In this document: piece by piece, positions 25,186-37,861 of the stretch
How the letters are laid out: every line of letters begins with the position of its first letter
Numbering within the stretch: the first letter of the stretch is position 1
DNA from: Aculops lycopersici
Lineage: Eukaryota; Arthropoda; Arachnida; Trombidiformes; Eriophyidae
NCBI GenBank assembly: GCA_015350385.1
Contig: WNKI01000002.1
Location: 8,272,947-8,336,946 of the forward strand
Reading direction: 5' to 3'
Length of the DNA stretch: 64,000 bases
Notes under the pieces: model-generated
Seen by the model: the letters and a program-made list of their open reading frames with translations, nothing else
What the model was told of the DNA's origin: nothing
The model's database searches: none
Program-made: the position numbers and the translations under genes

Positions 25186-27524
25186 TCTATTTGACAGTCA
25201 ATCGGTTGCTATATGAATATATAGGTAGTATTATCAAGTGCTTGTTATATCACATGCAACAGATGCACCTTTTGAAGGTGAATGATCATAGCCAATAAAT
25301 TACGTGAAAAGTTTACTCTTGTGTTCTATGGTGTTGATGGGTATTTCCAATGCTCGCCAACTCTCTAAGGCTCTAGTGCGAGTCCAAGTGTAAACAATGA
25401 TTTTTTGAGCGAACATGAGAGCGCTCGCGTGCACACACACATTGTTGGGATAGCAAGGTACACTGCTCAAATGGGTAGGAGTGTGTTAACGCCTAGCTAG
25501 CGTAGAGGTCCGAGTTTTTGCTTTTCTTTACACAAGCAGTGAAGCCAAGTTTCTGGCTGCACTACACTGGATCTCTGTATGCTGAAAGCTCGTTGCAGGT
25601 GGTTTCGCTGGCTGCTCACTCTGTCGCTATAGCCACTTTACCTGTACGCGGTTAATCTTACGTAAGTCGTTGGTTACGATGGTATTATCTATTAAATTAT
25701 TCAAGAAAATTTGCCGCCGGATATTTTGTTTCCTCTATCTTTGTCTCTAAATTCCCTAGCTTAGAAGCTTGGAAATCCACATCCGAGCCACGAGTAACAA
25801 GGGAAAGAGAAATAAAAGTAGAGGAAGACGAAGAGGATAATGTTGCGAAACTTCAGGTGACTCATTTCAGGCTCTGAGCTCGGATTAAACTTGAGAAAAG
25901 AGTTAAATCCTCTCAATGATATCTTTTCCATTTGCACTATTTTGAAACAATTCAACTTTTCATGGGAATGAAACTCGTGAAACTGACTGAATGCACGCAC
26001 CTGCAATTAGGCGAGCAAAACATGATGACACCAACTATAACGGAAGCAATAATAATTACCACGACGACAACAACAACAACTTTGAAAAAATTTGCAATGC
26101 TGACATCATTGTTGTCGTCTGATAAAGTTTTGAATCCTTATCATGGTGAAAAATAGTAATCTCAAATTGGCCGCTCCCACTGTTGCCGCCACTGCCACTT
26201 TTGCGCCTTCTGCTTTTGATCTCGAATTTGATCTTTAATCAGTTAGTTGCAGCGGTTGCTTGTTGCTGTTTTTGTTCAAGTTTCATGATAATGAATTAGT
26301 GAAAACCTCCAGTTGTTTACCTGTTCATGAATGAACAAACGAATGAGTGAGTCAAGGAGCTTGGTGCTGGTGTAACAACGATGCTGCAACAACAATTTAT
26401 TGATGTTGAATCAAGTCGAGTCAACTTTATTGGCTCAACACCACCTCCTCTGCCTCTTTAACAGGGTTGAAGTGCAAGTCGGGTTCACAAGAAGGAGCTG
26501 AAGTTGTTTTTCTCGCTAACAACTCGTGGTTTTGAACTAGTCTAAGTAACTTAATGACGGTCTAACAAACTAACTGCTTGTGGTTAGTTGAGGCTCAACC
26601 AGCAAGCTCAGTTCTGGAGGTAGCTTGAGCTCGACAGGTTGACAAGTTTTTCCACAGGGGTGCACTAAATATCGCAAGCAGTTTAGGGGTACGGCGGCGA
26701 CGAGAGTACAATAATAACATTCACACAACAACAACAACCACTTATCTTGACGCAAAAATGGAATAAAGATTCCACTACCACTTGAGAACAAACGCTATTA
26801 TTACCAAGGCGCCGATGAACGGTAAGTTAGTCTCAAGCACGACGGTGGACTCTTCTCGATAGAGAGAAGATCTATAGAGAGAAGATCGATAGCCATAAAT
26901 TTCTCCCGTGGCCAGAGGGGAACCTACAGGTTACAAGGGTGCCTTTAGTGGGACCATTTTAGACTTTTAACCATCGAAAGCACAAATAGCGAAGCCTCGA
27001 GTGGGGCGATAGTTTCAAGGAAGAGAGATAAGCGATAGAATTCAAACTGTCGTCTATCTCCCTCTTAGTTGAGATATCTCGGTGGCGGCAGTAAAATTAC
27101 TTTCATTTGATCTCGAGTCATGTTTAGTTTAGTTGGGCTGATGATTATGGCACTCAAATTGTTGTGAGGTGAAAAGACAGTGGAGGCCACATTTCAACTG
27201 AGCGTTGGGTCTGTTGGAGAGGCTGCAAGGGGTAAGCAAACGCAAGCCCATATCCTCAGTCGCATTCACCTCATCGCAGATTTTTATCCACTACTGCCAC
27301 CGCTGCCACTTGTTGAAGATGAGTTACAGGTGGAGTCATGCAAGCTTAAGAGAGAGAAAAAACCCGATCATTCTGACGAGTGCCCTTATCTATGGCATTG
27401 AGTTGCCCGCGGCATTCACTTCAGAGCATGGCGACTACTTTCTGTAGAAAGCCCACTACCAACTAGCTGACGCGTTTTTGCTTTTTACCCCCAACAGGTG
27501 GCCTTTTGGTCTCTCTCTCTCTCT

Positions 27525-27544
27525 NNNNNNNNNNNNNNNNNNNN
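27525..27544. other. assembly gap (20 N)
   Basis: Twenty N bases directly follow a CT microsatellite, so the gap probably reflects an unresolved repeat length. Confidence 0.98.
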
Positions 27545-28634
27545 TATTTCTTGATTTTTACTTGGAGTTATGAGATGGAATCCGCCTCAGCTTTTGATTC
27601 ATCGTTGGGGACAACTCAGCTCGATTTGGCTGAGATCATGCGGACGATGGTGGTGCAGTAATGATGTCGAAACTGATATAGAGAATTCTGGCTGCTCAGC
27701 TGGAGGAGTGAAAGAGAGAGGGAAAAATACTAGGTGCTGCTTTTATTTCTTCCCATGACTTGAGAGTTTGGCTGGTCGAGGTTAAGTTAACTATAGAAGT
27801 GATTGAGTTTGAGAGTGAGTAGAAAAAACAAGTGTTATCAGCCATATCGGTGCGTTGTGATCATGGTCGATGCTCGTGTTTTCCGCTGCTCACTTTCCTG
27901 CTCTTCCACTCGCGCTCTCCAATTTCCATCTTGTCTCTTGTCACATGCTAATAAGAGTTTATTGCTGTTGTACTTGTAGTTACTTGAAGTGGAAGCAAAG
28001 AGGAGGAACAAGGAGGAGAGGAAAAGGCACAAGTGAAGTAGAGAAAAACAAATCTTTAGTAGTTGGCTCGCATTGTCGCTCGTTGTTGCAGTTAGTTAGC
28101 TAACCAGAACAACAGGTTGCCCCTCGTTTGTCTTTCTGTGTGTCTAGCGACGCCATTTAGCCGCATTGTGTGCGAATAGAGAGGTACAGCGAGCTCAGGG
28201 TGAGATGGCCGGGTTCATTCGGTGTCATTGCAATTGGATATGAGCGGCGACAAGAGCTTACAGGTGCTAGCAACTCACTCATCCCCAGCTCATCTGTGCC
28301 ATTTAAATGATAAGAGGAGGAAGAGGCAACCGGAGAGTCGGCTGTAGTAAGTTTAATTGGCCAAATGTTGGTTACGTAGCCAATTGATGTTGGAGTTGGA
28401 TTGAAAAAGAAGTGATCTCACTCCACTATTTAGATATAATAGAGTAGCGAAGCGCGCTTCTAAAGTAGCGAGAGTCATGGAAAAAAGAGCCCACTTTCGC
28501 CTGCAAAGCTTCCATGATTTAGCTAATTTAACCATGACTCGCGTGTCTGGAAGGTAAATCTCGCGCTTCCCACGCCGACAACTAGTTTCGGTTCAAGTTG
28601 AGTTGCTCGAGAATCCAGCAAGCCATAGGGAAAG

Positions 28635-28658
28635 CGAGAGAGAGAGAGAGAGAGAGAG
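28635..28658. repeat. GA microsatellite
   Basis: Pure GA tract within unrecognised noncoding sequence. Confidence 0.9.
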
Positions 28659-30310
28659 GAGCCAACATGCACAAGTTTATGCACAAGAAGCAACCTGTTG
28701 GCACCCAAAACCAACTAGAAGTGTTCATCCAGAAAAGGGGAAGGCAGCGCGAGTTTCGGTGGGCCTCCAGTTGACGCGCGTTACACGGAGACTGTGAATC
28801 TCTATTGGAAATAGATAGATACAAGAGTAACCTGTTAACTCATCTCCAATGTCTTTTATAAGGTTCTGCTCGGAGCAGCGTTCTTAATGCTCAGGTATTG
28901 CAATGTCTATAGGGAAGGCGGTAGTAGTATTAGTGGCAGTATTAGTGGTAGTTGGAGCCGGAAGCTACAGAAAATATCGCAGCTTCGGAAGGAAATGGTT
29001 GCTAGTTAGCTGTCGACTTTGCAGTCTCTTGCTGTCGCTTCGTGCCAGCCCATCGAGTCAACTGGTTGTTGATTCTAAATCTAAATCTAAATCTTAGTCT
29101 CAGTCTTTATCTCTGCAAGATAAATAGCGACTGCAAGTAGCAAGTAGTACAACTAACAACTGGGAACAGATAGCTCGACTTGTCTCTTCTGGCAGCCTGC
29201 TAGCTACCACTTGTTGGTCCAGAAGTGCTGCAGTAGTTTCTACGCACTCACTTACTGTGGGTCCTACTGTTGCCAAAGCGAGTTGGTGGAGGCATTAGTG
29301 TTGCCGCCGCCGCCGCCGCCTGAGCCTTTTGCCAAAACTGCAGCCGCCGCCAATAAAGATGGTGAGCCATGAGGCCAGCGCGTGGAAGACACTCGATCTC
29401 TCTTTCATTGGAAAGAAGGAGAGAGAAAGAGTAAGGCTAAAGGCAAAAGTCAAAGGCGAGAATGTAGGCAAAAGATCAACAGGCGTCCAATGGCAAGCCC
29501 CGGGCAAAGCAAGTTCCTTTTTCACAAAGACGACGCGGATGCACTGGAGAAGAGAGAGAGAGATCGACAGGCTAGCACAAGACAACAGAACACTGCACTA
29601 CACTACACTACACAAATCACCAACCTGTTGTTGTTGTTGTCCTGGCGCCCGCTTTTGCACACTTGTTGCACTGCGAAACTGAACCGCCGGGGTTGCGGGC
29701 GGAACAAACGGGTGAGTTGCGTCATGTTTACACAATTCTGACCCCCGAATCCTAGAGCCCGAGGAATTCTACAAAATTCTGCAATGCTTATGGCAGCTCT
29801 CTCCTCATTATTTTTATGAATGGAACAGAGAATCAGCATCAAAAACAGCATCTTCTATCTGGGAATCACCCGAACACCTTTTGAAAACATCCAAAACATC
29901 CCTTTTATCGTCTTCTTTTTTCTCTTCTCTTTCCATTTCTCCCCTCCTTTCACTTAACATCACTTCCCTCCACCTTTCACATCACCCTCTTATCGTTGTC
30001 TTCGTCATCTTGCGCCGCAGGATTCGATTGGCACCCTTAGACACAATGTTGTTGTTGCACTCTTGATTATCGTGGTGGGGTCGTGGTCGTGGTCTTAAGC
30101 CACCGCCCTCAAATTGAAACCAAGAGGTTTGTTTGTTTACCTATCTTTGCTCCAGGGAATCTCACACTGCATTCATCTCTCATTACTAGCTAACCGCTAA
30201 TTGTGGCTCGATTAGTTGCCAAGTTGGGAAAGGAAAAATATGCAAAGGTCTAGAGCGGCCCAATGATCCTTTGCAAATTAACAGCAACAGCAACATCAAC
30301 AACCAACCTC

Positions 30311-30343
<33 letters not shown>
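30311..30343. repeat. AAC trinucleotide repeat
   Basis: About eleven consecutive AAC units followed directly by an ACTCCAGGTAG sequence. Confidence 0.9.
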
Positions 30344-30344
<1 letters not shown>

Positions 30345-32198
30345 CTCCAGGTAGCTTCAGTCCCAAACTAACCGATCAAGCGGGCGATTAATTTCGTCAC
30401 GAACTTTCCACCTCAAAGTCGTCGTCGTTGTGTCGGCGTCATTGTTGTCAACATAGATAAAGTTTGCGTACATGTAATCGTTGAGCTTTTTCTCATCATT
30501 GTGTCGAGCGCTTGTAAACTTCCGGTGCAAATTGGAGGATGGAAAAGGGAGAACTCTTTCCGCAGTTGATTCTAGAAAGAGAAAAAATAACACCATTGTC
30601 TTTCTCTCTCTTTCTCTCACACTCGTTTTATATTCTAGCGACTATCGTTGCCACTTGTTGCCGTTGGCCAGACTGCCAAATCAGCTCACTGATGTTGAAA
30701 TTCTCTCCCTTAAACCGAGCGAGCGACACAGTGGAAGCAAACCGATTAGCGTTATTGAATCAACAGGTTGCCTGTCAGTCAGTCAGTCAGTCAGCCAGCT
30801 AAACAACGATAACGACAACCATAACGACAAACAATGCCTCTACGTCAATTGGAGGCGCAAACTCGCTAACTTGCAAAGCGAACGCACAGAGTTGATATTC
30901 CGCAACCACCAAACCACTTGTGGCGTTCCGCGAGACTAGGATGTGATGCTTAGCGCGTGTCAGTTTCCCTGTTTTCTCCAAAGAGGCGCCGAGATTACAA
31001 CGACGCAGACAGCGAGTTTCGAGCATCAAGCAGATGGCAAAGTGAGAGCGATAGAGAGACAGGTAATCCCGTTTAGCATACAAATTTGTCTTTCCGTCTA
31101 TTTGCTTCCAATTCACGTCAGAGTTGGGACTATTGTGACACTTGTCAAATGAACCCAATGCGCTCGCCGCTGGTGGCTCCGTAGCTATTGGTTGCCACTC
31201 GGTTCAACCCAGTCTGTCTATCACCATCGCCGCCGTCGCCGCCACCGCTTCCACCGCAACCACCACCGCCAAACGACTCCCGACTAAACAATCGGTGCTG
31301 ATGTTTTTGCCGCCGTCATCGCTGTCACTGTCGTAGGGATCATCCTTGGGATCATCGTTGCCGAGACACTCCGGCCGCAGACGCGGTGGTCGCTATCGGG
31401 TCACAATTGTTGCAGCGCGTGGGGCTCACCTGTCGCCGTCAGGTGAGCGCAAATGGGAAGCACGAGTGGCAGTGTCTGGCGCGCACTCAAACAGGTGGAA
31501 ATTACGCGAGTTACGAGAGCATCAAGCTTGACAGATAGACAGATAGATAGATAGATAGACGGATGGGTGTCATTGTCTATGTCTTTGTCTCCTTTCTTCT
31601 CGGACAAAGAGGATTCAATCTCGCTTGCGATGGCGAGAATGCGCTCGCTTTAGGTGAAAATCCGCTGTGGCCCACTGGATCCGCTCAGCTAACCCAGACG
31701 TCGCCGTTGTCCTTGCGAGAATCAACAACTACGACGACGACGAAGTCGCGTCGTTGGTGGAGAGCAAATAAAAGAGGGGAACTACAGGCAACATGTTCCT
31801 CAGAATTAATCATTCTTTGCTTTATCATCGTATCGCTTTACTTGGTGCAACTTTTCTCGCTTACTATGGGCAATGGAGTTAGGGGATTCAGCTAAAGGTG
31901 TAGCAAAAGCTAACAAGTCGCTACCAAGAGGATCCAATGGCGGCGGCAGTAGCAGCAGCAGCATGGGCACTGTATCCAGTCGAGTCCATTTTCAATCTCC
32001 TCGCTGGGAACCGATCGTGGAGGTGCAATAGAAACAGAGATGGAAATTGGAATTGGAGTCATAGAATGAATGGAAAGGGATCGAAATGCTTCAAAATTTA
32101 ACAGGTTATTGCTCTGAGATCCTTCTAGCTCAAGCTTCGATCACTTGCTCGCTTCAAGGATCAAGCAACACGAGCTCAGCGCTGCGCAGGGCTCATGG

Positions 32199-32236
32199 CA
32201 GCAGCAGCAGCAACAACAACAACAACAACAACAACA
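32199..32236. repeat. CAG/CAA trinucleotide repeat
   Basis: CAG units change into CAA/ACA units and end in CAACAAGTGGTGG. It would encode polyglutamine, but no larger coding frame surrounds it. Confidence 0.85.
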
Positions 32237-35200
32237 AGTGGTGGTGGTATTCCCGTGCCAGTGTATCGATAGCAAGCCACTTGCATGCATACAGGTGAAC
32301 GAGTGAATAGGTGAGCACGTCAAATTCTAAGAGGTGCAAGTGAATCTCTTAAGCTCATTCGTCTCTCGCAAGCAGCTATTAGAGTTTAATGAATGAATGA
32401 ATGGAAATTTAAAATTGGAGCTCACTCTTAAGTTTACCCCTTTTTTCTCCCATTCTCTCTAATAAACTAGAGACTTTAACGTTTAACCAGCGACTACTTG
32501 ACTAACACGACCATTCAACACTACCTGTTCACATTAGTCAAAGGGGAAACAAACTCTAGCACGAAACTCGTCGCTCGATATGACGTCGCCAATTTTTGAA
32601 CCCTCGAGAGGTCGGGTCAAGTTTTGCTGCGATATCGGCGAATGATAATTGTGGTTGCGAGATTCTCGAAAGAGAAACCATCTTGGTGGCGAACCTTCCA
32701 GCAACAGGCTTGAGTTCACCGTCTGTGTCTCTATCGCCGTCGCTGTCGTCGTCACGGTTGCGGTCGTAAGATTTACCATTCTAAGAGCCACTTGTTACGA
32801 CGGCGACAACAAGACGAGCCGTCTCCGCTAAGTCTCGCCGATTGTTTCATTCGCTCACCGAGTAGTGGCTGCTCTCCAACTTGGTGATTGACGACTCCTA
32901 TTAAGACGCTTGTCACAACAACAAGTGTCTCCCCAACTAACAACAAGACCTTTGCTCGCTTCGTAACTAAACTAAACTAATTAACTCGACGATCACAGCA
33001 GCAACAACAACAACAACAACAACCACCACCACCACCACCGAAAAGAGGAGTAAATGAAAAAGACAAGACGATTCGTTCGCTCACTTAGAGTTCAAGTCCA
33101 TGTCGCTCGAAAACTACGTAAATTTAGATAGACAACGCGAGAGTCGTGTGGTCTCGGCAACCACAACAGGCCACCAAACCTTTTTCTCATCTTCTGCGGC
33201 AAGCAACAACTCTTGAGATCTTGTGCTTCAATGTCAACTGTTGCCGTTGGACGCCTAGTGGCGATCCCACCAAATCGAGCGTTCAGTAAGAGAAAGAGAC
33301 ACGCAATGTGAGGTTGCCAGATTACGTTTGCCTTTCTACTCCTCTCACGCTCCAAATGTCAGCTTAGTTATGATTGGAAACGTCGCTAAAGTTACATGTA
33401 AAATTTACTCAAATTCTGCAAATGTTCAAGGGGCGCAATCAGCTGATCAACTCATGATACTTGCGCTCGGATATCCACGCAAATATCTGCAATTCTTAAT
33501 CTTATTTGATCCAATCCAATTCATCTCATCTCAAATCACTTCGCTTCGGTTCACTCGGAAGCAATGCGATGCTCAGTCAGTGATCATGAGATTGAGATTT
33601 GGATTGTGGTTAGACTCTTGCTCGTTGCTTGGAGTTGCAACGATGAATGCCACAACTCCAAGCTGAACGCTCGCTTTCCATCCAACTAGTCGATCACAGG
33701 CGAGCAGCCGACAGCCATCATCATCATCATGATGAGCATTTTGCGTCGTTGTTCATTTGGCTAGAGTAAATTGGATTGCCATTGCTATAGAGAGTGAGAG
33801 TGAGAGTGAGAGTAGGAGGAAGTTGTGGTTCGGTTTTGTGCACAATCCTCAATGGAAGAGGAGCGGGAGAAAACAATGTGATTCCCCACGCTCAGTGAGC
33901 AAGTGAAAGAAAGAGCGCGCCAAAGAGAGGAGAACGAAGCTCGCATCACATGACTGGTATAATTGGAATGAGCTGAACTCATGGATTAGAGGCAAAGATA
34001 ACGGCGCTTAATTGTTAGCTAAACGGAGGAAGCGGTTCGTCAGGTGGTTGCGACTTGCAAGCATTGCGCCCGCTAGCAGTGGCAACCAACCAACCAACAA
34101 AAACCCGCTAAATTGCATGACTTACACGCATTCACAAAAAGGCAATTTGGGGGCTTTGTGAGTCTGCTTTAGATTAACAGTGAGAGTGGCGGAAGATGGA
34201 CCAAAAACGCCGTTACACTCACGAGGTTCTCGCATGGTTATCACGCGTGTTGCACCGGCGTAGGCGGACAAAATCAACAAGTGTCGCTGGCTTTTTTGTT
34301 GCATCTGCTGTGCGCTCCATGGTTAGCTACATTTGTTTGCACAGCTTTGTGCACCAACAAATTTGTATTAAAAAGGAATGTTTGATAAATGTGAGAAATA
34401 AACTAGGCAATAAATGAGCCGTGAATGGCGCGCGTTGCGAAATCTCGATCACAAAAAGAGACCCCAGGTGGATAAACGGAAAGGAGAGAGAGAGAGAGAA
34501 AAACTACATATAAAGACTTTGATGAAGTCTCATTCGACGGGGTGCAATGCAAATAGTTCAAATAGCAACGGCAAAAGTAGGTGGTGTCGATGTCAGAAGC
34601 CTAACAATTTGGCGAGACTCGTTGAAGCTGTGCACCCCATCAATCTGTGTGCCATTTACAATCAACCGACCGATCGACTTGAGCGCTCGGTGGTTTTTGA
34701 ATGGCGTCTATTAGCTTGCAACTTTCTCCCTCTCTGATCAAAGTGGCAATCTCGTTGTGCACCACCAGTTAGAGGCAAAAGTGTCGGAGCTAAGCCGGTA
34801 AATTTCTCTTATCGAGCAACACGAGCTCGACCCGAGGAGCGAGATGATAAAGAGCAATTGGCGGTTTAGCTTCTGTTACTTTCGCCACTAGTTGCTAGCT
34901 TCGACTCTATCAAAGTTTAGTCTTGCTGGCTCAGTATTGAACTGACGAGCAGCCAGCCGATTGGCTGGCTGGCTGGCTGCTCATCTTTGCTTGGGATCCA
35001 TTTCAATCGTAGTCAGTCGATCGGTTTGTGGCTGTCGCCGTTGACTTTGCAGAGGCGGCCGGCGAGTGGCGCTGGCTGTGGCTCTAGTGGAAATGCTCTA
35101 ATGTGATAGTCTTGGTAAAAGTTAGCACGATCGGAGAAAGACCGTGGCGAGAAGTGTGACTTCTCGTTGGGTTTAGCCACAAAGTTTGCCATCGCATGGA

Positions 35201-35290
35201 AATTTGGTGGTGCCGCTGCCGCATGCACCACAACGGCGAGCGCTGCGACAAAGGCAACAAGTGGCTGCCAGCCGGCTAGCGAGCGGGAGA

Positions 35291-35307
35291 CGCGCGCGCG
35301 CGCGCGC
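35291..35307. repeat. alternating CG tract
   Basis: Seventeen bases of strictly alternating C and G, about 670 bases before the Pinocchio ATG. Such tracts can adopt left-handed Z-DNA. Confidence 0.95.
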
Positions 35308-35977
35308 TTATTTTCCCATCTAACATCAGCGCAGGCGTCGTAAGGCGGTGTTCTGCCGCCAAGCTGTCATTCAAGATCACAGTTACTAGTCAGTCGTTTG
35401 TTGGAAGTCGAGAGAGCTACTTGAATTTCCAACTTGAAAGCAAAGTTACTATTAGCTTGCCAAAAGACTTTAGCTACACAGCAAAATAAAACACAACACA
35501 TTAAAGCAAAGAAGCAGCGTACGCAGCAGCAACAGCACACACACTCACACATGAACCAAAAGAGTTATCTGTCCTGCAAACCCTCAGAGCAACAGGTAGT
35601 AAGTGGCCAGCATTAGCGCACACAGTCCAAAGGCCGTAACCTAAATACAAGGACTAGAAAGCAGCAGAGGCAACAGCAGCAAGAGAGAGAGAGAGAGAGA
35701 GTTTGCAAGCTAGTGAGAAAAGAGAAGCAAAAGAAAGAAAGAGAGAGAGAAAAAACCGGCTCCAAAAGTGGAGCTCTTTCCAAGCCAAAAGCAAGCTAAC
35801 GACGCAGTTACCGTTACCCTCTACCGTTACCATTGAAAGCGGAGCCAAGAGCAATTGCACTGCTGGCTAGCTAGCCAATAGGAACGACAACAACAACAAC
35901 AGAATCAACATAAGAGAAACCTACACTAAAACTACCAGCACCAGCACCACCACCGAGCCAACCAAAAGTTGAGCAAA

Positions 35978-37447
35978 ATGCCAGCCGCAACTTCGCACGA
36001 GGATCACTACCAAACGAGAGCCGCGAGTCTCTCATCGTCGTCCGTTTCCCATTTGTCCGATTATTTTAGCTCACATTTTTGTGATCTGTTGCCGGACGTG
36101 GCGAGCGATAGTCCAAATAATATTAAGAACAAGAGTGCCACTTTGAGCCACGATTCTGCATCACCTTTTAGCATTAAAAAGTCACAATTTAATTCTAAAC
36201 AACAGCAGGATAGTTGCGATTATTTGAGCTCCAGCTGCAAGTTACCCGGCGAATTGAGCCAAAAGTTGGCCTTGGAAAAGGTGACCAAATCAAATTTAAG
36301 TAGCAGTAACAACAAGAAGCAACAGCAAGAGCAAAACAGAGGCCACAAGAGAATATTAGATCTCTTTGCCTACGACGACGACATCGAAGATCTAGAGCAT
36401 CAATCTTATTGTGGTAGCGAGGATCAGGAGCTTAGCGACGAAGATTACAATAATTGCAACAATTCCTACGACTCCGCTTGCTTCCCATCAAATTTCAACT
36501 TCCTCGACAACATTGATTCGGAAGATATTGACTTTGTTCAAACTAGCGCCGACAACATGGAACCAATAATGTTAATCTACAACGACAGCTACTTGCCGTC
36601 GATGGCCTCCACTCACCTGGTTGGCGCTGCAAGCACATCAAGCGAGTGCAGCTCGTCCTCCTCCTCTTCTTCATCAAGTTCCACTGGCTCGAGCCCGATG
36701 AGCAACGAGACCAAGATGATGCAACACAATATCCAATCGCCCGAGTTTCTGCTGAATATGGCGCCGCCAACTCAGCACTGTTGCCTTAGTTTGGAGGAGC
36801 TAAAGGCGACGGCAAACTCGTGTTGGTCCTGCGGTTGCAATTGGCTCGAGGACCACCTGTCCCTGGATTGTCGCGAGTGCGGCGGTTACGCAATGGCCCG
36901 TCCGTGTCCCGAGTGCGACGGCAAGTGCAACGGAAAGTGGAGACGCAACGTGAACGCCAGCCACAATCATGGCCGCGCTCGTTGGACAGGAAAGTGTCGC
37001 TTTCAAGTGGCCGCCTCGTTTGGTGCCAACTCAAAAGAGACAACAACAACAACTACTACTACTACTACTACTACAACCACCGTTCAGGTTAAGGACGACG
37101 TGAAAGAGACCACAAGTGATGATTTAAATAGCGACCTGCGAGCAAAGATTCCAAGTGGCAGCGTGGCCGGCGCCGCAGCAGGTGGTTCCAAGACCCTCAG
37201 TGAGCCTGTGGACATAACAGGTGGTTGCGCAGGCTCCTGCGCTGCATTGGGCTCGGAGAAGAAAAAGGTTTCCCCGTCATCAACGTCGTCATCCGATGAA
37301 TCCGAATCGCCCCCCACTTCCTCGCTTGCCTCAAATGATAACGAGATGTTATTTGGCCATTGCTCCACCGATGACACCACCAACGGACCAATTAGCAACT
37401 CGCATAGAAAGACTGAGCCAACGATAGACCAGCAAAGGAAGCAATAG
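35978..37447 (+). CDS. Pinocchio-family protein with conserved cysteine-rich domain
   Basis: 489 residues from ATG 35978; upstream the frame offers only a TTG. The recognisable part is the Cys-rich block at about residues 268-345: CCLSLEELKA, then CWSCGCNWLEDHLSLDCREC, GGYAMARPCPECDGKCNGKW and SHNHGRARWTGKC. Its CxxC pairs and the RPCPxCxGxC...W.R....SH....W.G.C pattern recall the insect Pinocchio (pino) family, a poorly understood conserved protein. The N-terminal half is Ser/Asp/Asn-rich with acidic stretches (DDDIEDLEH, GSEDQELSDEDYNN) and a polyserine run; after the Cys block come a polythreonine run and Ser-rich sequence. These flanks look disordered. No signal peptide or membrane segment. 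Family call rests on recalled motif similarity and should be read as probable. Confidence 0.72.
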   Translation: MPAATSHEDHYQTRAASLSSSSVSHLSDYFSSHFCDLLPDVASDSPNNIKNKSATLSHDSASPFSIKKSQFNSKQQQDSCDYLSSSCKLPGELSQKLALEKVTKSNLSSSNNKKQQQEQNRGHKRILDLFAYDDDIEDLEHQSYCGSEDQELSDEDYNNCNNSYDSACFPSNFNFLDNIDSEDIDFVQTSADNMEPIMLIYNDSYLPSMASTHLVGAASTSSECSSSSSSSSSSSTGSSPMSNETKMMQHNIQSPEFLLNMAPPTQHCCLSLEELKATANSCWSCGCNWLEDHLSLDCRECGGYAMARPCPECDGKCNGKWRRNVNASHNHGRARWTGKCRFQVAASFGANSKETTTTTTTTTTTTTTVQVKDDVKETTSDDLNSDLRAKIPSGSVAGAAAGGSKTLSEPVDITGGCAGSCAALGSEKKKVSPSSTSSSDESESPPTSSLASNDNEMLFGHCSTDDTTNGPISNSHRKTEPTIDQQRKQ

Positions 37448-37855
37448 CTACAGTAATAATAATTACAAAATTTAATGAGATTATAAAATGAAAAAAGGAT
37501 AGCGTTTGGTGAACACGAAGGAATGAATGAAGGAAAAAAAATCCGTGTTCATCATCTTAGACACTTGACAATTAACTTAAAATCTCAGACTATAAATTAG
37601 TAGTAAGATAAGTAATAGTAGTAGTGCTGTCAGTAAAGGAAGTATATATTAATACAATGAGTTACACAAAATATCATTGTGTTATTGCTAGCTAATTAGA
37701 TTATGGAACTCGTGAAGAGTGGTGATAAACGTTAATGAATCAATCAATTGAAAGTCTGATGATCTCACATTTAATTCCAAATTTAGCATTCCGAATCAAG
37801 TTTCTTTCTTAGAAATTTGTCTGCTATACGATTTCCTTTAACTTCAATCCAAGTT

Positions 37856-37861
37856 AATAAA
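37856..37861 (+). terminator. candidate AATAAA for the Pinocchio gene
   Basis: The first AATAAA noted downstream of the stop, about 410 bases after it. The intervening AT-rich sequence is compatible with a 3' UTR, but other signals could be used. Confidence 0.3.

Larger units (their letters stand above)
25186..35977. other. 10.8-kb region with no recognised protein gene
   Basis: All open frames are short, most lack ATG starts or are built on simple repeats, and none resembles a known family. Contents include one assembly gap, GA/CT runs (about 28635-28658, 35681-35701), AAC/CAG runs, a (CG)8 tract near 35300, and many short motifs of the CAACAGGT type. The last part (about 35380-35977) is probably 5' UTR and promoter of the Pinocchio gene. 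The rest could be intergenic regulatory DNA or introns of a gene not recognised here. Confidence 0.5.
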
